From positions 1,922,001-1,986,000 of the forward strand of contig NZ_PGFJ01000001.1 of the NCBI RefSeq assembly GCF_002797815.1: a stretch of DNA of 64,000 nucleotides, written 5' to 3'. This DNA comes from Mucilaginibacter auburnensis (lineage in GTDB: Bacteria > Bacteroidota > Bacteroidia > Sphingobacteriales > Sphingobacteriaceae). Shown piece after piece: positions 33,806 through 44,920 of the stretch (positions are counted from its first letter, which is position 1; every line of letters starts with the position of its first letter). The translations under genes were made by a program, and so were the position numbers. The notes beneath the pieces are model-generated. The model saw only the letters and a list, made by a program, of their open reading frames with translations. It was not told the DNA's origin and made no database searches.

Positions 33806-35128
33806 TTATTGAGCTTCTGCTAACTCTTCGTAATAGTCCAATCCTAAATGGGTGATCAGGTCTTCGCCCATCATATGGCGCAGTGTATTTTCCAATTTAG
33901 CCAATTGCTTAAATATGTCATTCTCGGGGTGTAATCCCGGAGCAGTTTGAGGCGATTTAAGGTAAAAAGAAAGCCACTCTTGTACACCGCTCATTCCGGC
34001 ACGTTTAGCAAGGTCGCAGAACAAGGCTAAGTCTAACGCAATAGGAGCAGCCAAAATAGAGTCGCGGCAAAGGAAGTTGATCTTGATCTGCATTTTGTAG
34101 CCTAACCAGCCAAAAATATCAATGTTATCCCAGCTTTCTTTGTTATCGCCATGTGGCGGATAGTAATTAATGCGGATCTTGTGGTAGATATCACCATAAA
34201 GCTCCTTGTTTTCTTCAGGCTTGAAAATGTCTTCCAATACACCCAGTTTTGAAACCTCTTTGGTTTTAAAGTTATCAGGATCATCCAATACTAAACCGTC
34301 GCGGTTACCTAAAATATTATCAGAGAACCAACCGTTTACGCCCAATGAACGTGCAGCTAAACCGGGAGCCAGAATGGTTTTCATCAATGTCTGACCGGTT
34401 TTAAAGTCTTTACCTGCAATTGGCGTTTGAGTTATTTTAGCTAACTCGATCAATGCCGGGATATCAACTGTTAAGTTAGGAGCACCGTTAGCAAACGGAA
34501 TGCCTTGTTTTAAGGCAGCGTACGCATAGATCATGCTTGGCGATATCAGTTTATCGTCAGCTTTAAGGCCTGCCTCAAACTTATCTAAAGTGCTGTGTAC
34601 GTCTGATGCTTCGTAGTAGATCTCGGTTGAACCGCACCATACTAAAACTATACGGTCGCAACCGTTAGCTTCTTTAAAGTTTTGAATATCTTCAATAACC
34701 TGTTGTGCTAACTCATAACGGGTACCTTCTTTAACGTTGGTAGCGGTTAGGTTTTTAGCGTAATTTTGATCAAAAGCGGCCTTCATTGGCACAATGCTTT
34801 CCAATTCAGGTTTTATTTTAGCAAGCAGGTCTTTTTCTAACACGGCAGCTTTTGAAGCAGCTTCAAAAACGTTGTCAGGGTATACATCCCAACCGCCAAA
34901 AACAACATCGTTTAAACTGGCTAATGGTACAAAATCTTTTATTTTCGGACGTCTGTTCTCAGTTCTTTTACCCAAACGGATAGTACCCATCTGGCTAACA
35001 GATCCTATAGGTTGTGATATGCCTTTTCTTACCGCCTCAACGCCGGCAATCAATGTAGTAGCCACGGCTCCCAAACCAGGAATCAATATTCCCAGTTTGC
35101 CATTGGCAGGTTGAATGTTGTTTTTCAT
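33806..35128 (-). CDS. myo-Inositol-1-phosphate synthase
   Basis: A 440-residue NAD-dependent enzyme that converts glucose-6-phosphate to 1L-myo-inositol-1-phosphate. The Rossmann start is GILIPGLGAVATTLIAG. Family blocks include VLVWCGSTEIYYE, GIPFANGAPNLTVDIP, the highly conserved AGKDFKTGQT and GWFSDNILGNRDG. The C-terminal part contains DIFGWLGYKMQIKINFLCRD. Inositol-1-phosphate feeds inositol lipid formation by the phosphatidyltransferase in the next operon. It lies 23 bp after the epimerase gene on the same strand and is terminated by the hairpin at 33751. Confidence 0.94.
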   Translation of the reverse strand: MKNNIQPANGKLGILIPGLGAVATTLIAGVEAVRKGISQPIGSVSQMGTIRLGKRTENRRPKIKDFVPLASLNDVVFGGWDVYPDNVFEAASKAAVLEKDLLAKIKPELESIVPMKAAFDQNYAKNLTATNVKEGTRYELAQQVIEDIQNFKEANGCDRIVLVWCGSTEIYYEASDVHSTLDKFEAGLKADDKLISPSMIYAYAALKQGIPFANGAPNLTVDIPALIELAKITQTPIAGKDFKTGQTLMKTILAPGLAARSLGVNGWFSDNILGNRDGLVLDDPDNFKTKEVSKLGVLEDIFKPEENKELYGDIYHKIRINYYPPHGDNKESWDNIDIFGWLGYKMQIKINFLCRDSILAAPIALDLALFCDLAKRAGMSGVQEWLSFYLKSPQTAPGLHPENDIFKQLAKLENTLRHMMGEDLITHLGLDYYEELAEAQ

Positions 35129-35151
35129 TATTAAAGTAAATTATCTATTTA

Positions 35152-36138
35152 TTAAAGCCATTTATTTTGTTTGTACCACATTATGGTTTCGGCCACGCCA
35201 TGGTGCAAATCATATTGCGGGTTAAAACCCATATCTTTTTTTGCCTGTTCAATACTGCATATCCAGGTAACGGCAGTTAGTTCTGTTAGTTTTTCGCGGT
35301 TAAGTATAGGCGCTTCACCTTTCAAATTACTCACTTTTTCTGCCACACTTGCTACAATTTTCATAAAATTTACCGAAATGTGAAACTTAAACGTTTTCTT
35401 ATTCAGCGCGAGGCGGGTTTCGTTACCCAAATCGTATTTACTGTAGCTTTTACCATCGCTTAGGTTATAAGCTTTTTTTTCTCCACTTGTTAAAGCATTT
35501 ACGCATGCTTTAGCTAAATCTGTTACATATATAAAGCTTAGCTTCTGCTCCGCACGACTTATATAAGCTTCAATACCTTTGCTTAGCTGTTTAAAAAAGA
35601 TAAATATCCCGGTATCGCGCGGCCCGTAAACGGCGGTGGGCCTTAGTATGGTATAGTTTAAATCTGCTATAGTTTTTAGTTTCTGTTCGGCAAGCAGTTT
35701 ACTGGCTCCATAAGCCGTTATGGGCTTTGGTGTAGTATCCTCGTCAATTATTGCTTTTATGTCATTCAGCGGACCAATTGCTGCTAAACTACTTACCAAC
35801 ACAAATTTTTTCAGGTTGATTCCCGAATCAACCGCGGCTTTTGCCAGATTGAAGGTGTATTGTGCATTTATAGTGTTATACTCCTCAATAGTTCGTGCCC
35901 GGGTTACGCCTGCCGCATGAATAATATACGTGTATTGTTTCTGCCGCATTTCTTTCTCTAAAGCAGAAGGATCATTATATTGTATATCGGTAAAATTGAT
36001 ATTTAAACCATTTAAGTGACTTACATTACTACTTTTCCTAACTGCTGCAAAAACTTCAAAGTTTGCTGCAAGCGCCTCATTAATTAAATGATAACCTACA
36101 AAACCACTTGCACCGGTTATTAAAACCCTTTCCTTCAT
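35152..36138 (-). CDS. NAD-dependent epimerase/dehydratase family reductase, CerR-like candidate
   Basis: A 328-residue extended short-chain dehydrogenase. The NAD motif is TGASGFVGYHL at the N-terminus, the active-site YGASK tetrad segment (Tyr-x3-Lys) is present, and PTAVYGPRDTGIF follows. The neighbours are a GNAT N-acyltransferase (4-nt ATGA overlap) and serine palmitoyltransferase, as in the Caulobacter ceramide genes where an epimerase-type protein, CerR, reduces the 3-keto group of the sphingoid base or ceramide. That function is inferred from context. A nucleotide-sugar epimerase role cannot be ruled out by sequence alone. Confidence 0.83.
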   Translation of the reverse strand: MKERVLITGASGFVGYHLINEALAANFEVFAAVRKSSNVSHLNGLNINFTDIQYNDPSALEKEMRQKQYTYIIHAAGVTRARTIEEYNTINAQYTFNLAKAAVDSGINLKKFVLVSSLAAIGPLNDIKAIIDEDTTPKPITAYGASKLLAEQKLKTIADLNYTILRPTAVYGPRDTGIFIFFKQLSKGIEAYISRAEQKLSFIYVTDLAKACVNALTSGEKKAYNLSDGKSYSKYDLGNETRLALNKKTFKFHISVNFMKIVASVAEKVSNLKGEAPILNREKLTELTAVTWICSIEQAKKDMGFNPQYDLHHGVAETIMWYKQNKWL

Positions 36139-37253
36139 ATTTGTTTTTCGTACAAACGATATGTTTTTTGAGGATCGCCCTTTATAGCTTCAATTGCTTT
36201 ATTGATCATATCGTTGTTTTCAAGCGTCCAGCCGGCCTCCGCGTGCAAATAGCCTTTGCGCTTGTATTCCTTTATAATTGTGCCGTATAAACAAGCCTCA
36301 ATACCCATTTTACGGTAACCTTCAATTACACCTAATGCGTAAATGCGTATGCCTGTTATCTTCTTTTTGTTAAACAACAGTTTGAAAATGCCCGTAGGTA
36401 ACAACCGACCGCGCTTAATGGTTTTAAAAATTTCGTTGTAGTTAGGGAGTGCAATACCAAAGCCAACTATTTTACCTTCCTGCTCAGCAATCAAACAAAA
36501 GTCGGGGTCAAGTATCAGTTTCAGATCTTTTGCCAGGTAATCAAACTCTTCATCCGTTAAAGGCACAAAGCCGGTGTTTTTATCCCACGCGTGGTTATAA
36601 ACTTCACGCAGCTTTATAGTCTCATCTTTAAAATTTTTAAGATCAACCTTTCGTATAACCACGTTGCTTCGTTTTAAGCGCTCCTGCAAACTATCCAGTA
36701 AACGCACAGACTTATCATCATAGGCCTGCCCGTCCCAGTGCCACGATATCAGATCAATCTGTTTATCGAAGCCAAGTCCTTCTATCAGGTTCTGATAATA
36801 AGGCGCATTGTAGGTGTACATCAACATAGGGGGGGTATCAAAGCCCCGTATCAACAAGCCACATGCTTCATTGGTTGAGAAATTGGTTGGCCCTATAAAC
36901 TTTCCGGTTATGCCTTTATCCTTAAGCCAATCGGCAGCTGCTTTAAAAAGTAGTGCTGCAACTTCTTTATCATTTACGCAGTCAAAAAAACCAAAAAAGC
37001 CATCATTGGCTTTATTGTACTCGTTATGCGCGTTGTTTAAAATAGCTGCTATGCGGCCAACCACCTTATCGTTGTCATACACTAAAAAAGCCTGTAACTT
37101 GTTGTGCTTATGAAAAGGGTGTTTTGTGAGCAGGTCGCGTTGTGCTATAAAAAGCTCGGGCACATAATTGGGGTCATCGTTATACAGGTCGTGGGGGAAA
37201 TCAATAAAAGCACCGAGCTCTTTTTTTGATGCAACCGAAATTATTTTTCTCAT
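36135..37253 (-). CDS. GNAT-fold N-acyltransferase, bacterial ceramide synthase candidate
   Basis: A 372-residue protein. The C-terminal half has GNAT-type acyltransferase features: EGKIVGFGIALPNY, then RIYALGVIEGYRKMGIEACL with the acyl-CoA/ACP pyrophosphate loop, and HAEAGWTLENNDMINKAIE. The N-terminal half (FIDFPHDLYNDDPNYVPE, KHPFHKHNKLQAFLVYDN) is a second GNAT-like lobe. This two-lobed 370-residue form is found near sphingolipid genes. In Caulobacter the bacterial ceramide synthase bCerS is a GNAT-superfamily N-acyltransferase, and here the gene sits between serine palmitoyltransferase and the CerR-like reductase, overlapping the latter by 4 nt. The proposed reaction is N-acylation of the sphingoid base. 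Confidence 0.8.
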   Translation of the reverse strand: MRKIISVASKKELGAFIDFPHDLYNDDPNYVPELFIAQRDLLTKHPFHKHNKLQAFLVYDNDKVVGRIAAILNNAHNEYNKANDGFFGFFDCVNDKEVAALLFKAAADWLKDKGITGKFIGPTNFSTNEACGLLIRGFDTPPMLMYTYNAPYYQNLIEGLGFDKQIDLISWHWDGQAYDDKSVRLLDSLQERLKRSNVVIRKVDLKNFKDETIKLREVYNHAWDKNTGFVPLTDEEFDYLAKDLKLILDPDFCLIAEQEGKIVGFGIALPNYNEIFKTIKRGRLLPTGIFKLLFNKKKITGIRIYALGVIEGYRKMGIEACLYGTIIKEYKRKGYLHAEAGWTLENNDMINKAIEAIKGDPQKTYRLYEKQI

Positions 37254-37286
37254 TAGAGATGACTATGGTAAAATTGGTCTGAATAT

Positions 37287-37322
37287 AAAATGTGCGGCTA
37301 CTTTTAAATAGCCGCACATTTT
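37287..37322 (-). terminator. Rho-independent terminator after serine palmitoyltransferase
   Basis: A 14-bp perfect stem (37287-37300 with 37309-37322), GC-rich in the middle, with A-rich left and T-rich right flanks. It lies 19 bp past the SPT stop and separates it from the GNAT gene. Confidence 0.86.
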
Positions 37323-37340
37323 TTTTAGTTTATTTAAGTG

Positions 37341-38907
<1,567 letters not shown>

Positions 38908-40230
38908 ATGAAAAAAAGGTATCTATTAACTGTTTTAACGTATTGTACACCCTTGCTGTTGTTTGCGCAAACACCTGCCGACAGTTTGCCTGCTACAATA
39001 ACATTAAAGCAAAGTATAAATTTTGCATTGCGCAATCAACCCGCATTGAAGCAGGCCGCTATTGACAGGGTGATCAATGAAAAGGACATAGACATTTCAT
39101 TATCCTCATGGTTGCCGCAAATTACATCATCTAACCAGTATCAACATTACTTTAGAGGAGGGCCGGTTAACGCCGCGCAGGTTAATGCCGGTGGAACAGC
39201 CTTTAGAGAGTTTTCTACACTTGGTGCTCAAATTAATCAAACCATATATAATAACGAGGTGCTGCAGGCTTCAAAAGCATCTAAATACTCACGTTTATAC
39301 TACAGCCAAAATGAAGTAAGCAGCCGTATAGATGTTGTATCAGACGTAAGCAAGGCTTTTTTTGATGTGCTTTTATCGCAGAGGCAACTCAGTATAATTA
39401 ATGAGAACATCATCAGGTTACAACGTAGCTTAAAGGATGCCAGCAGCAGGTATCAGGCAGGCGTGGTTGATAAAATAGATTACAAGCAGGCCACTATTGC
39501 CCTGAATAATGAATTGGCTCAGCGCAAACAAACTACCGAGACCATTAAGGTGAAAATGGCCACGCTAAAGCAAATAATGGGCATACAGGCAGATAAAAGT
39601 TTTGAGCTGAGTTATGACTCAACCCGATACGAACAGGAGGCTGTTGCAGATACCAATCAGACTTTAAATTATACCAACCGTATTGAATATCAATTGTTAC
39701 AAACGCAGAAGAACCTGCAAAACGTAAATGTTAACTACTATAAATACGGTTTTCTACCGTCTCTTGCAGCGGTAGGTTCATACAACCTCATCTTCTTAAA
39801 CAATAACCTGGCCCATCTCTACAGTCGCTCATTTACTAACGCATACGCGGGCTTAACATTGAATATTCCGATATTTCAGGGAGGCCGGAGACTGAAAAAT
39901 TTAAGTCGCGCAAGGTTACAGGTTGAGCGTACCGATTTGGATATTATTAACCAGCAAAACGCCATTAGCACTGAGTATGTGCATGCATTGGCAGCTTACA
40001 AAAGCAATTATAATAATTGGCAAACGCTTAAACAGAACGTAGCTCTGGCAACAGATGTATACAGTGTAGTAAGTCTGCAATACCGAGAGGGTGTTAAAAC
40101 TTACCTGGATGTTATTGTGGCTCAGTCAGATCTGCGTACGGCGCAACTAAATTATTACAATGCTTTATTTCAGGTATTGGCCAGCAAAATAGACCTGCAA
40201 AAAGCTTTAGGTACTTTACCAATTGAATAA
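38908..40230 (+). CDS. TolC family outer-membrane efflux protein
   Basis: A 440-residue TolC-type outer-membrane factor with a signal peptide (YLLTVLTYCTPLLLFAQ). The OEP repeats are visible as SINFALRNQPALKQAAIDR and, in the second half, FQGGRRLKNLSRARLQVE and REGVKTYLDVIVAQSDLRTA. Unlike the NodT protein at 15833 it has no lipobox. I chose the ATG at 38908 because it is followed by a proper signal peptide and preceded by the -7 element. It is the first gene of the operon and is followed 37 bp later by the adaptor gene. Confidence 0.92.
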   Translation: MKKRYLLTVLTYCTPLLLFAQTPADSLPATITLKQSINFALRNQPALKQAAIDRVINEKDIDISLSSWLPQITSSNQYQHYFRGGPVNAAQVNAGGTAFREFSTLGAQINQTIYNNEVLQASKASKYSRLYYSQNEVSSRIDVVSDVSKAFFDVLLSQRQLSIINENIIRLQRSLKDASSRYQAGVVDKIDYKQATIALNNELAQRKQTTETIKVKMATLKQIMGIQADKSFELSYDSTRYEQEAVADTNQTLNYTNRIEYQLLQTQKNLQNVNVNYYKYGFLPSLAAVGSYNLIFLNNNLAHLYSRSFTNAYAGLTLNIPIFQGGRRLKNLSRARLQVERTDLDIINQQNAISTEYVHALAAYKSNYNNWQTLKQNVALATDVYSVVSLQYREGVKTYLDVIVAQSDLRTAQLNYYNALFQVLASKIDLQKALGTLPIE

Positions 40231-40267
40231 CAGTTTAAAATCACTTTGTCTCTATAAAACATTACTA

Positions 40268-41413
40268 ATGAAAAAATATAATACCTTATTGTTTCCGGCG
40301 CTTGTTGCTTTGGCGTTTACATCATGTAAAGACAAGCAGTCGGCTCAAAATGCCCCGCTTCCGGCAACGCCGGTGACCGTTGAAGAGGCGAAAACAGCCG
40401 ATGCGATTTACTACGATCAATACCAGGGTACTGTGGTGTCAACAAATAACGTTGAGCTTCGCAGCGCCGTAACCGGATTTATTACAGGCATATATTTTAA
40501 GGAGGGCGAGGTTGTACCTAAAGGCAAAACGCTGTATGAAATAGACCGCCGCAAATATCAGGCTGCTTATGCGCAGGCAAATGCTAATTTGCTAAGTGCT
40601 GAGGCTAACTTATCAAAAGCACAAAAGGATATAGACAGATATAACATGCTGCTTAAAAATGATGCGGTAGCACGTCAAACGGTTGATCAGGCTACTGCTA
40701 ATTACGAAATGGCTAAAAGTCAGGTTGAAGTAGCAAGGGCGGCAGTGCTCAGCGCTAAAACTGATCTTTCCTATTCGCTTATTACAGCACCGGTTACCGG
40801 TCGCATAGGTATATCACAAGTCAGATTAGGTTCTCAGGTTACACCTGGTACTACCTTATTAAATACCATTTCAAGCGAAAATCCTATAGCTGTTGACGTG
40901 GTAGTCAATGAGCAGGACATTGACAGGTTTTATAATCTTCAACGCAAATACACCGATTCAACTTTCCGTTTACAACTGTCAGACGGAACGCCATACAATA
41001 AAACCGGGAAGATACTGGCTATTGACAGGGGCGTGAATAACCTCACCGGTACCATAAAAGTTAGGGTAGAGTTTGCAAACCCCGAAGGTACTTTAAAAGA
41101 TGGTATGAGCGGAGTATTGAAAGTGTTGAATAATGATTCGGGCAACCGCCTGCAAATACCTTACAAAGCGGTATCCGAGCAAATGGGAGAGTTCTTTGTG
41201 TTTTTATCGCAAGATACCATAGCCAAACAACAAAAGGTAACCTTAGGCCCGCGCATTGGCAGCAACGTAGTTGTGATGGACGGTGTTAAACCTGGTGATA
41301 AAATTGTAACAGAAGGTTTCCAGAAACTACGCGACGGTGGTAAAATAACTACAGGTGGCGCGATGCAGGGAAATACACCCGCTAATCCACAAGCAAAACA
41401 ACAGGCAAAGTAA
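40268..41413 (+). CDS. RND efflux periplasmic adaptor lipoprotein
   Basis: A 381-residue membrane fusion protein. The lipobox LAFTSC gives the lipidated cysteine at C19. The lipoyl half-motifs are VELRSAVTGFITGIYFKEGE and SYSLITAPVTGRIGISQVRLG, flanking a coiled-coil hairpin (about 95-155). The beta-barrel domain begins near ENPIAVDVVVNEQDIDRF, and the C-terminus is Gln/Ala-rich. I chose the ATG at 40268, where the signal sequence begins. The upstream extension to 40223 overlaps the TolC gene and is not signal-like. It lies 21 bp before the pump gene. Confidence 0.93.
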   Translation: MKKYNTLLFPALVALAFTSCKDKQSAQNAPLPATPVTVEEAKTADAIYYDQYQGTVVSTNNVELRSAVTGFITGIYFKEGEVVPKGKTLYEIDRRKYQAAYAQANANLLSAEANLSKAQKDIDRYNMLLKNDAVARQTVDQATANYEMAKSQVEVARAAVLSAKTDLSYSLITAPVTGRIGISQVRLGSQVTPGTTLLNTISSENPIAVDVVVNEQDIDRFYNLQRKYTDSTFRLQLSDGTPYNKTGKILAIDRGVNNLTGTIKVRVEFANPEGTLKDGMSGVLKVLNNDSGNRLQIPYKAVSEQMGEFFVFLSQDTIAKQQKVTLGPRIGSNVVVMDGVKPGDKIVTEGFQKLRDGGKITTGGAMQGNTPANPQAKQQAK

Positions 41414-41434
41414 TAGCGGATAATATAGAAGAGA

Positions 41435-44400
41435 ATGATAGCAGAAACTTTTATACGGAGGCCTGTTACGGCCATCGTGATATCACTGGTGATTGTAATT
41501 GTGGGTATAATTGCTATTAGCACTTTGGCAATAGGGCAGTATCCTGACATTACACCGCCAACAGTGCAAATAACCGGCAGTTATGTTGGTGCTGATGCAC
41601 AAACGGTTGAGCAAACGGTAGCTACACCCGTGGAGATACAGGTGAACGGCACGCCGGGCATGACTTACTTACAAAGTAATAGTACCAACAACGGCGGCAT
41701 GAGCATGACCGTTAACTTTGACGTAGGTACAGATATTAATATTGCAGCGCTTGATGTGCAAAACCGGGTAGGCATTGCCACACCAACTTTACCACAGGAG
41801 GTACAGCGCCTTGGTTTAACGGTGCGTAAACGTAATCCAAGTATTTTAATGCTGGTAGCTATGTATTCGCCTACGGGTACACATAACGTTACGTTTACAG
41901 ACAACTATGCCAACATATTTGTTCGTGACGCGCTATTACGTACCAAAGGGGTAGGCGACGTGTTTACCCGTGCTGATGACTTTAGTATGCGTATTTGGTT
42001 AAAGCCCGATAAACTGGCTGCTTTAGGTATGACCGCTGCTGATGTTACTCAAGCCTTACAGGAACAAAACGCACAGGTTGCAGCAGGTACAGTAGGTTCA
42101 ACGCCACAGCAAAAAGGCCAAACATTTGAGTATAGCGTGCTGGTTAAAGGCCGTTTAACCAACCAAAGCGAATTTGAAAATATAGTAGTACGTACACAAC
42201 CTGCTACCGGCGCTATCGTGCATTTAAAAGACGTTGCACGTATTGAACTTGGTAAGTTCAACTATGCAGGTAACTCTTATGTGGATGGCAAACGTGCATC
42301 CTACCTGTTGGTTTATCAGGCGCCTAACAGCAACGCGCTGGAAACTGCTGAGAATGTGTATGCTACAATGGAGCAGATCAAAAAGAGCTTTCCGAATGAT
42401 GTTGATTACATGGTGCCATTTGAGGCCGTTACGGTTATTAAGGTATCAGTGCATGAGGTGGTTGAAACGCTGATCATTGCATTGGTATTGGTAATTGTAG
42501 TGGTGTTCCTTTTTCTTCAGAGCTGGCGTACAACATTAATACCTGTGTTGGCTATTCCGGTATCAATCATCGGTACATTCATTTTCTTTATACCATTAGG
42601 TTTTACCATTAATACACTCACATTATTTGGTTTTGTACTGGCTATTGGTATTGTGGTGGATGATGCCATTGTGGTGGTAGAGGCTGTGCAGCACTACATG
42701 GACGAGCAAGGTCTTTCACCGGTTGACGCTACACGTGCGGCAATGAAAGATATATCAGCGCCAGTTATCGCCATCGCTTTAATTTTAGCTGCGGTGTTTG
42801 TGCCGGTTGGGTTCATTCCTGGTATTGTTGGCAGGTTATATCAACAATTTGCTATCACTATTGCTATATCTGTTTTGATATCGGCATTTGTGGCTTTATC
42901 GCTTACGCCAGCACTGTGTATCTTAATATTGAAACCACATAAAATAGATGATAAGTCAACCGGCTTAGATAAGTTCTTCTACAAGTTCAATACATGGTTT
43001 GACCGGGTAACCGGCAAATACCGCAATGGTGTGCACCGTAGTATTAAAAACTCACGATTGGTGGTGATCATCCTGATCTGTATTATAGTGGGTACGGTAT
43101 TCCTGTTTATGAAGAAACCTACAGGCTTTATACCGGTAGAGGATGAGGGGCGTATTTATGTTACTTATGATTTGCCTGAAGCTTCATCTACAGAAAGGAC
43201 GGTAGCTGTATTGAACGATGTAATGAAAACGCTGGATAGCGTACCTGAGGTTGGTCATTATGCCGCTTTGGGTGGTTTGAACGTTGTAAACTTCGCAACA
43301 AAATCAAACAGTGCTACCGTGTTTGTTCAGCTTAAACCATGGGATGAACGCGAGCGTACATCATTGGAGTTAGTTGGTTTTTTACAGCAAAAGCTGGCAA
43401 AGTATAAAGAAGCAAATGTAACGGTTATACCTCCGCCTGCTATTCCGGGCCTGGGTAACAGTTCGGGTTTTGCTTTTATGCTGGAAGAAAAAGAGGCCGG
43501 AGGTGATATCAAGAACTTTGAAACGGTGCTGAATAATTTTGTAGGAGAAGTTAACAAACGCCCGGAGATTGCCAGAGCGTATAGCTTCTTTACAGCACGC
43601 ACACCTGCTTATCAGCTAACTATTGACCGTGAAAAAGCGAAACGTTTAGGTGTGCAGATAAGCGATATCAATAACGCCTTGCAGGTTTATATGGGTAGTT
43701 CCTACATCAACGACCTTACCATATATGGTCGTACATTCAGAGTGTTAGCTCAGGCCGATACGAACTATCGTACCAATATTCAGAACATTGGGCAATATTT
43801 TGTACGTAACTCAACGGGTAACATGGTGCCGTTAAGCACGCTTACCACTTACAAAATGATAGAGAACGCGCCGCTAATAACGCACTTTAACCTGTTTAGA
43901 GCAGCGGAGATTGATGGTACAACTAAGCCCGGCTACAGTAGTGGTGACGCACTGAACGCGTTGGAAGAAGTAGCAGCCCAAACCTTACCTCAGGGTTACG
44001 GATATGAATTTACCGGCCTGAGCCGTGAGGAAAAGTTATCGGGTTCAAAAACGGTTTACATATTTATGTTGTCAGTAGGGTTCGTATTCCTGTTCCTGGC
44101 AGCCTTATATGAAAGTTGGTCGGTACCTTTTTCTGTGTTATTAGCAGTGCCGCTTGGCGCTTTGGGAGCTATATTATTCCTTACATTCAATAAAAATCTT
44201 GACAATAACGTATACGCTCAGATTGGTTTAATTACCCTGATAGGTTTGGCCGCTAAAAACGCCATCCTAATAGTAGAGTTTGCCAAGGAGCGCGTTGACA
44301 GAGGGGTAGAACTTGAAAAAGCAACACTGGATGCGGTAAGGTTACGTTTGCGACCGATCATTATGACATCGCTTGCATTTATTTTAGGTGTATTGCCATT

Positions 44401-44605
44401 ATTGTTTGCATCAGGCGCAGGCGCAATAGCACGTAAAACCATAGGCTTCACGGTATTTGGTGGTATGCTTGCTGCAACTTTGTTGGCAATATTTATTGTT
44501 CCGGTGTTATTTTATTTGATAACTAAGCTGGCATATGGTAAAGAAAAGCTCGCTGAGTTGGAACGAAATTACAAGCCTGATCCGGAACACGACCCGCAGA
44601 CCTGA
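41435..44605 (+). CDS. RND efflux pump inner-membrane protein (HAE1, MexB-like)
   Basis: A 1056-residue AcrB/MexB-type proton-driven multidrug exporter. The N-terminus is FIRRPVTAIVISLVIVIVG. The TM4 proton-relay pair is canonical: D409 and D410 in GIVVDDAIVVVEAV. The TM10 lysine is in GLAAKNAILIVEFAKERV. The periplasmic region has the usual pore and docking domains (TPGMTYLQSNSTNNGG, PPPAIPGLGNSSGF). It is the third gene of a TolC-adaptor-pump operon, an order opposite to the adaptor-pump-TolC order at 15.8-21.7 kb. The operon ends at the hairpin 44628-44650. Substrates are unknown. Confidence 0.95.
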   Translation: MIAETFIRRPVTAIVISLVIVIVGIIAISTLAIGQYPDITPPTVQITGSYVGADAQTVEQTVATPVEIQVNGTPGMTYLQSNSTNNGGMSMTVNFDVGTDINIAALDVQNRVGIATPTLPQEVQRLGLTVRKRNPSILMLVAMYSPTGTHNVTFTDNYANIFVRDALLRTKGVGDVFTRADDFSMRIWLKPDKLAALGMTAADVTQALQEQNAQVAAGTVGSTPQQKGQTFEYSVLVKGRLTNQSEFENIVVRTQPATGAIVHLKDVARIELGKFNYAGNSYVDGKRASYLLVYQAPNSNALETAENVYATMEQIKKSFPNDVDYMVPFEAVTVIKVSVHEVVETLIIALVLVIVVVFLFLQSWRTTLIPVLAIPVSIIGTFIFFIPLGFTINTLTLFGFVLAIGIVVDDAIVVVEAVQHYMDEQGLSPVDATRAAMKDISAPVIAIALILAAVFVPVGFIPGIVGRLYQQFAITIAISVLISAFVALSLTPALCILILKPHKIDDKSTGLDKFFYKFNTWFDRVTGKYRNGVHRSIKNSRLVVIILICIIVGTVFLFMKKPTGFIPVEDEGRIYVTYDLPEASSTERTVAVLNDVMKTLDSVPEVGHYAALGGLNVVNFATKSNSATVFVQLKPWDERERTSLELVGFLQQKLAKYKEANVTVIPPPAIPGLGNSSGFAFMLEEKEAGGDIKNFETVLNNFVGEVNKRPEIARAYSFFTARTPAYQLTIDREKAKRLGVQISDINNALQVYMGSSYINDLTIYGRTFRVLAQADTNYRTNIQNIGQYFVRNSTGNMVPLSTLTTYKMIENAPLITHFNLFRAAEIDGTTKPGYSSGDALNALEEVAAQTLPQGYGYEFTGLSREEKLSGSKTVYIFMLSVGFVFLFLAALYESWSVPFSVLLAVPLGALGAILFLTFNKNLDNNVYAQIGLITLIGLAAKNAILIVEFAKERVDRGVELEKATLDAVRLRLRPIIMTSLAFILGVLPLLFASGAGAIARKTIGFTVFGGMLAATLLAIFIVPVLFYLITKLAYGKEKLAELERNYKPDPEHDPQT

Positions 44606-44920
44606 TTAGGATAATGGTATAAAAAAGCCCTCTCAAAACAACGAGAGGGTTTTTTTATTTGTTTTAGATGCGTTTTGCATACAAAGTGTATACAAAAAAG
44701 GTCGTACTCTTATTGTTTTTTAATATTTTTTGGTTGCGTCGTTTCAAAATTCATTGGCCAGGCAATCAGCATTGAATATCAGCATTTAACTTTATCATTC
44801 ATGTGTAAAATAGGGTTTTTATCTACTTTGTTAGCCTTAGCATTAGTCTGTTTTTTGGCACAGTGGCAAAGTATTTGAACAAGTGTTCACATTAATTAAC
44901 CTTAAATGATAGACACAACA
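44606..44920. other. 315-bp intergenic region after the second RND operon
   Basis: Contains the terminator at 44628-44650 and then AT-rich sequence leading to the next gene. A 67-codon open frame is present but unconvincing. No exact TAnnTTTG element was found before 44921. Confidence 0.5.
44628..44656 (+). terminator. Rho-independent terminator of the second RND operon
   Basis: Seven-bp stem CCCTCTC/GAGAGGG (44628-44634 with 44643-44649), extended by a G-T pair and A6/T6 flanks, followed by a T-run. It lies 22 bp past the pump stop. Confidence 0.82.

Noticed and set aside
44675..44878. A 67-codon plus-strand open frame after the second RND operon terminator
   Set aside because: No promoter element or recognisable motif. 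Its hydrophobic parts are explained by AT-rich sequence.
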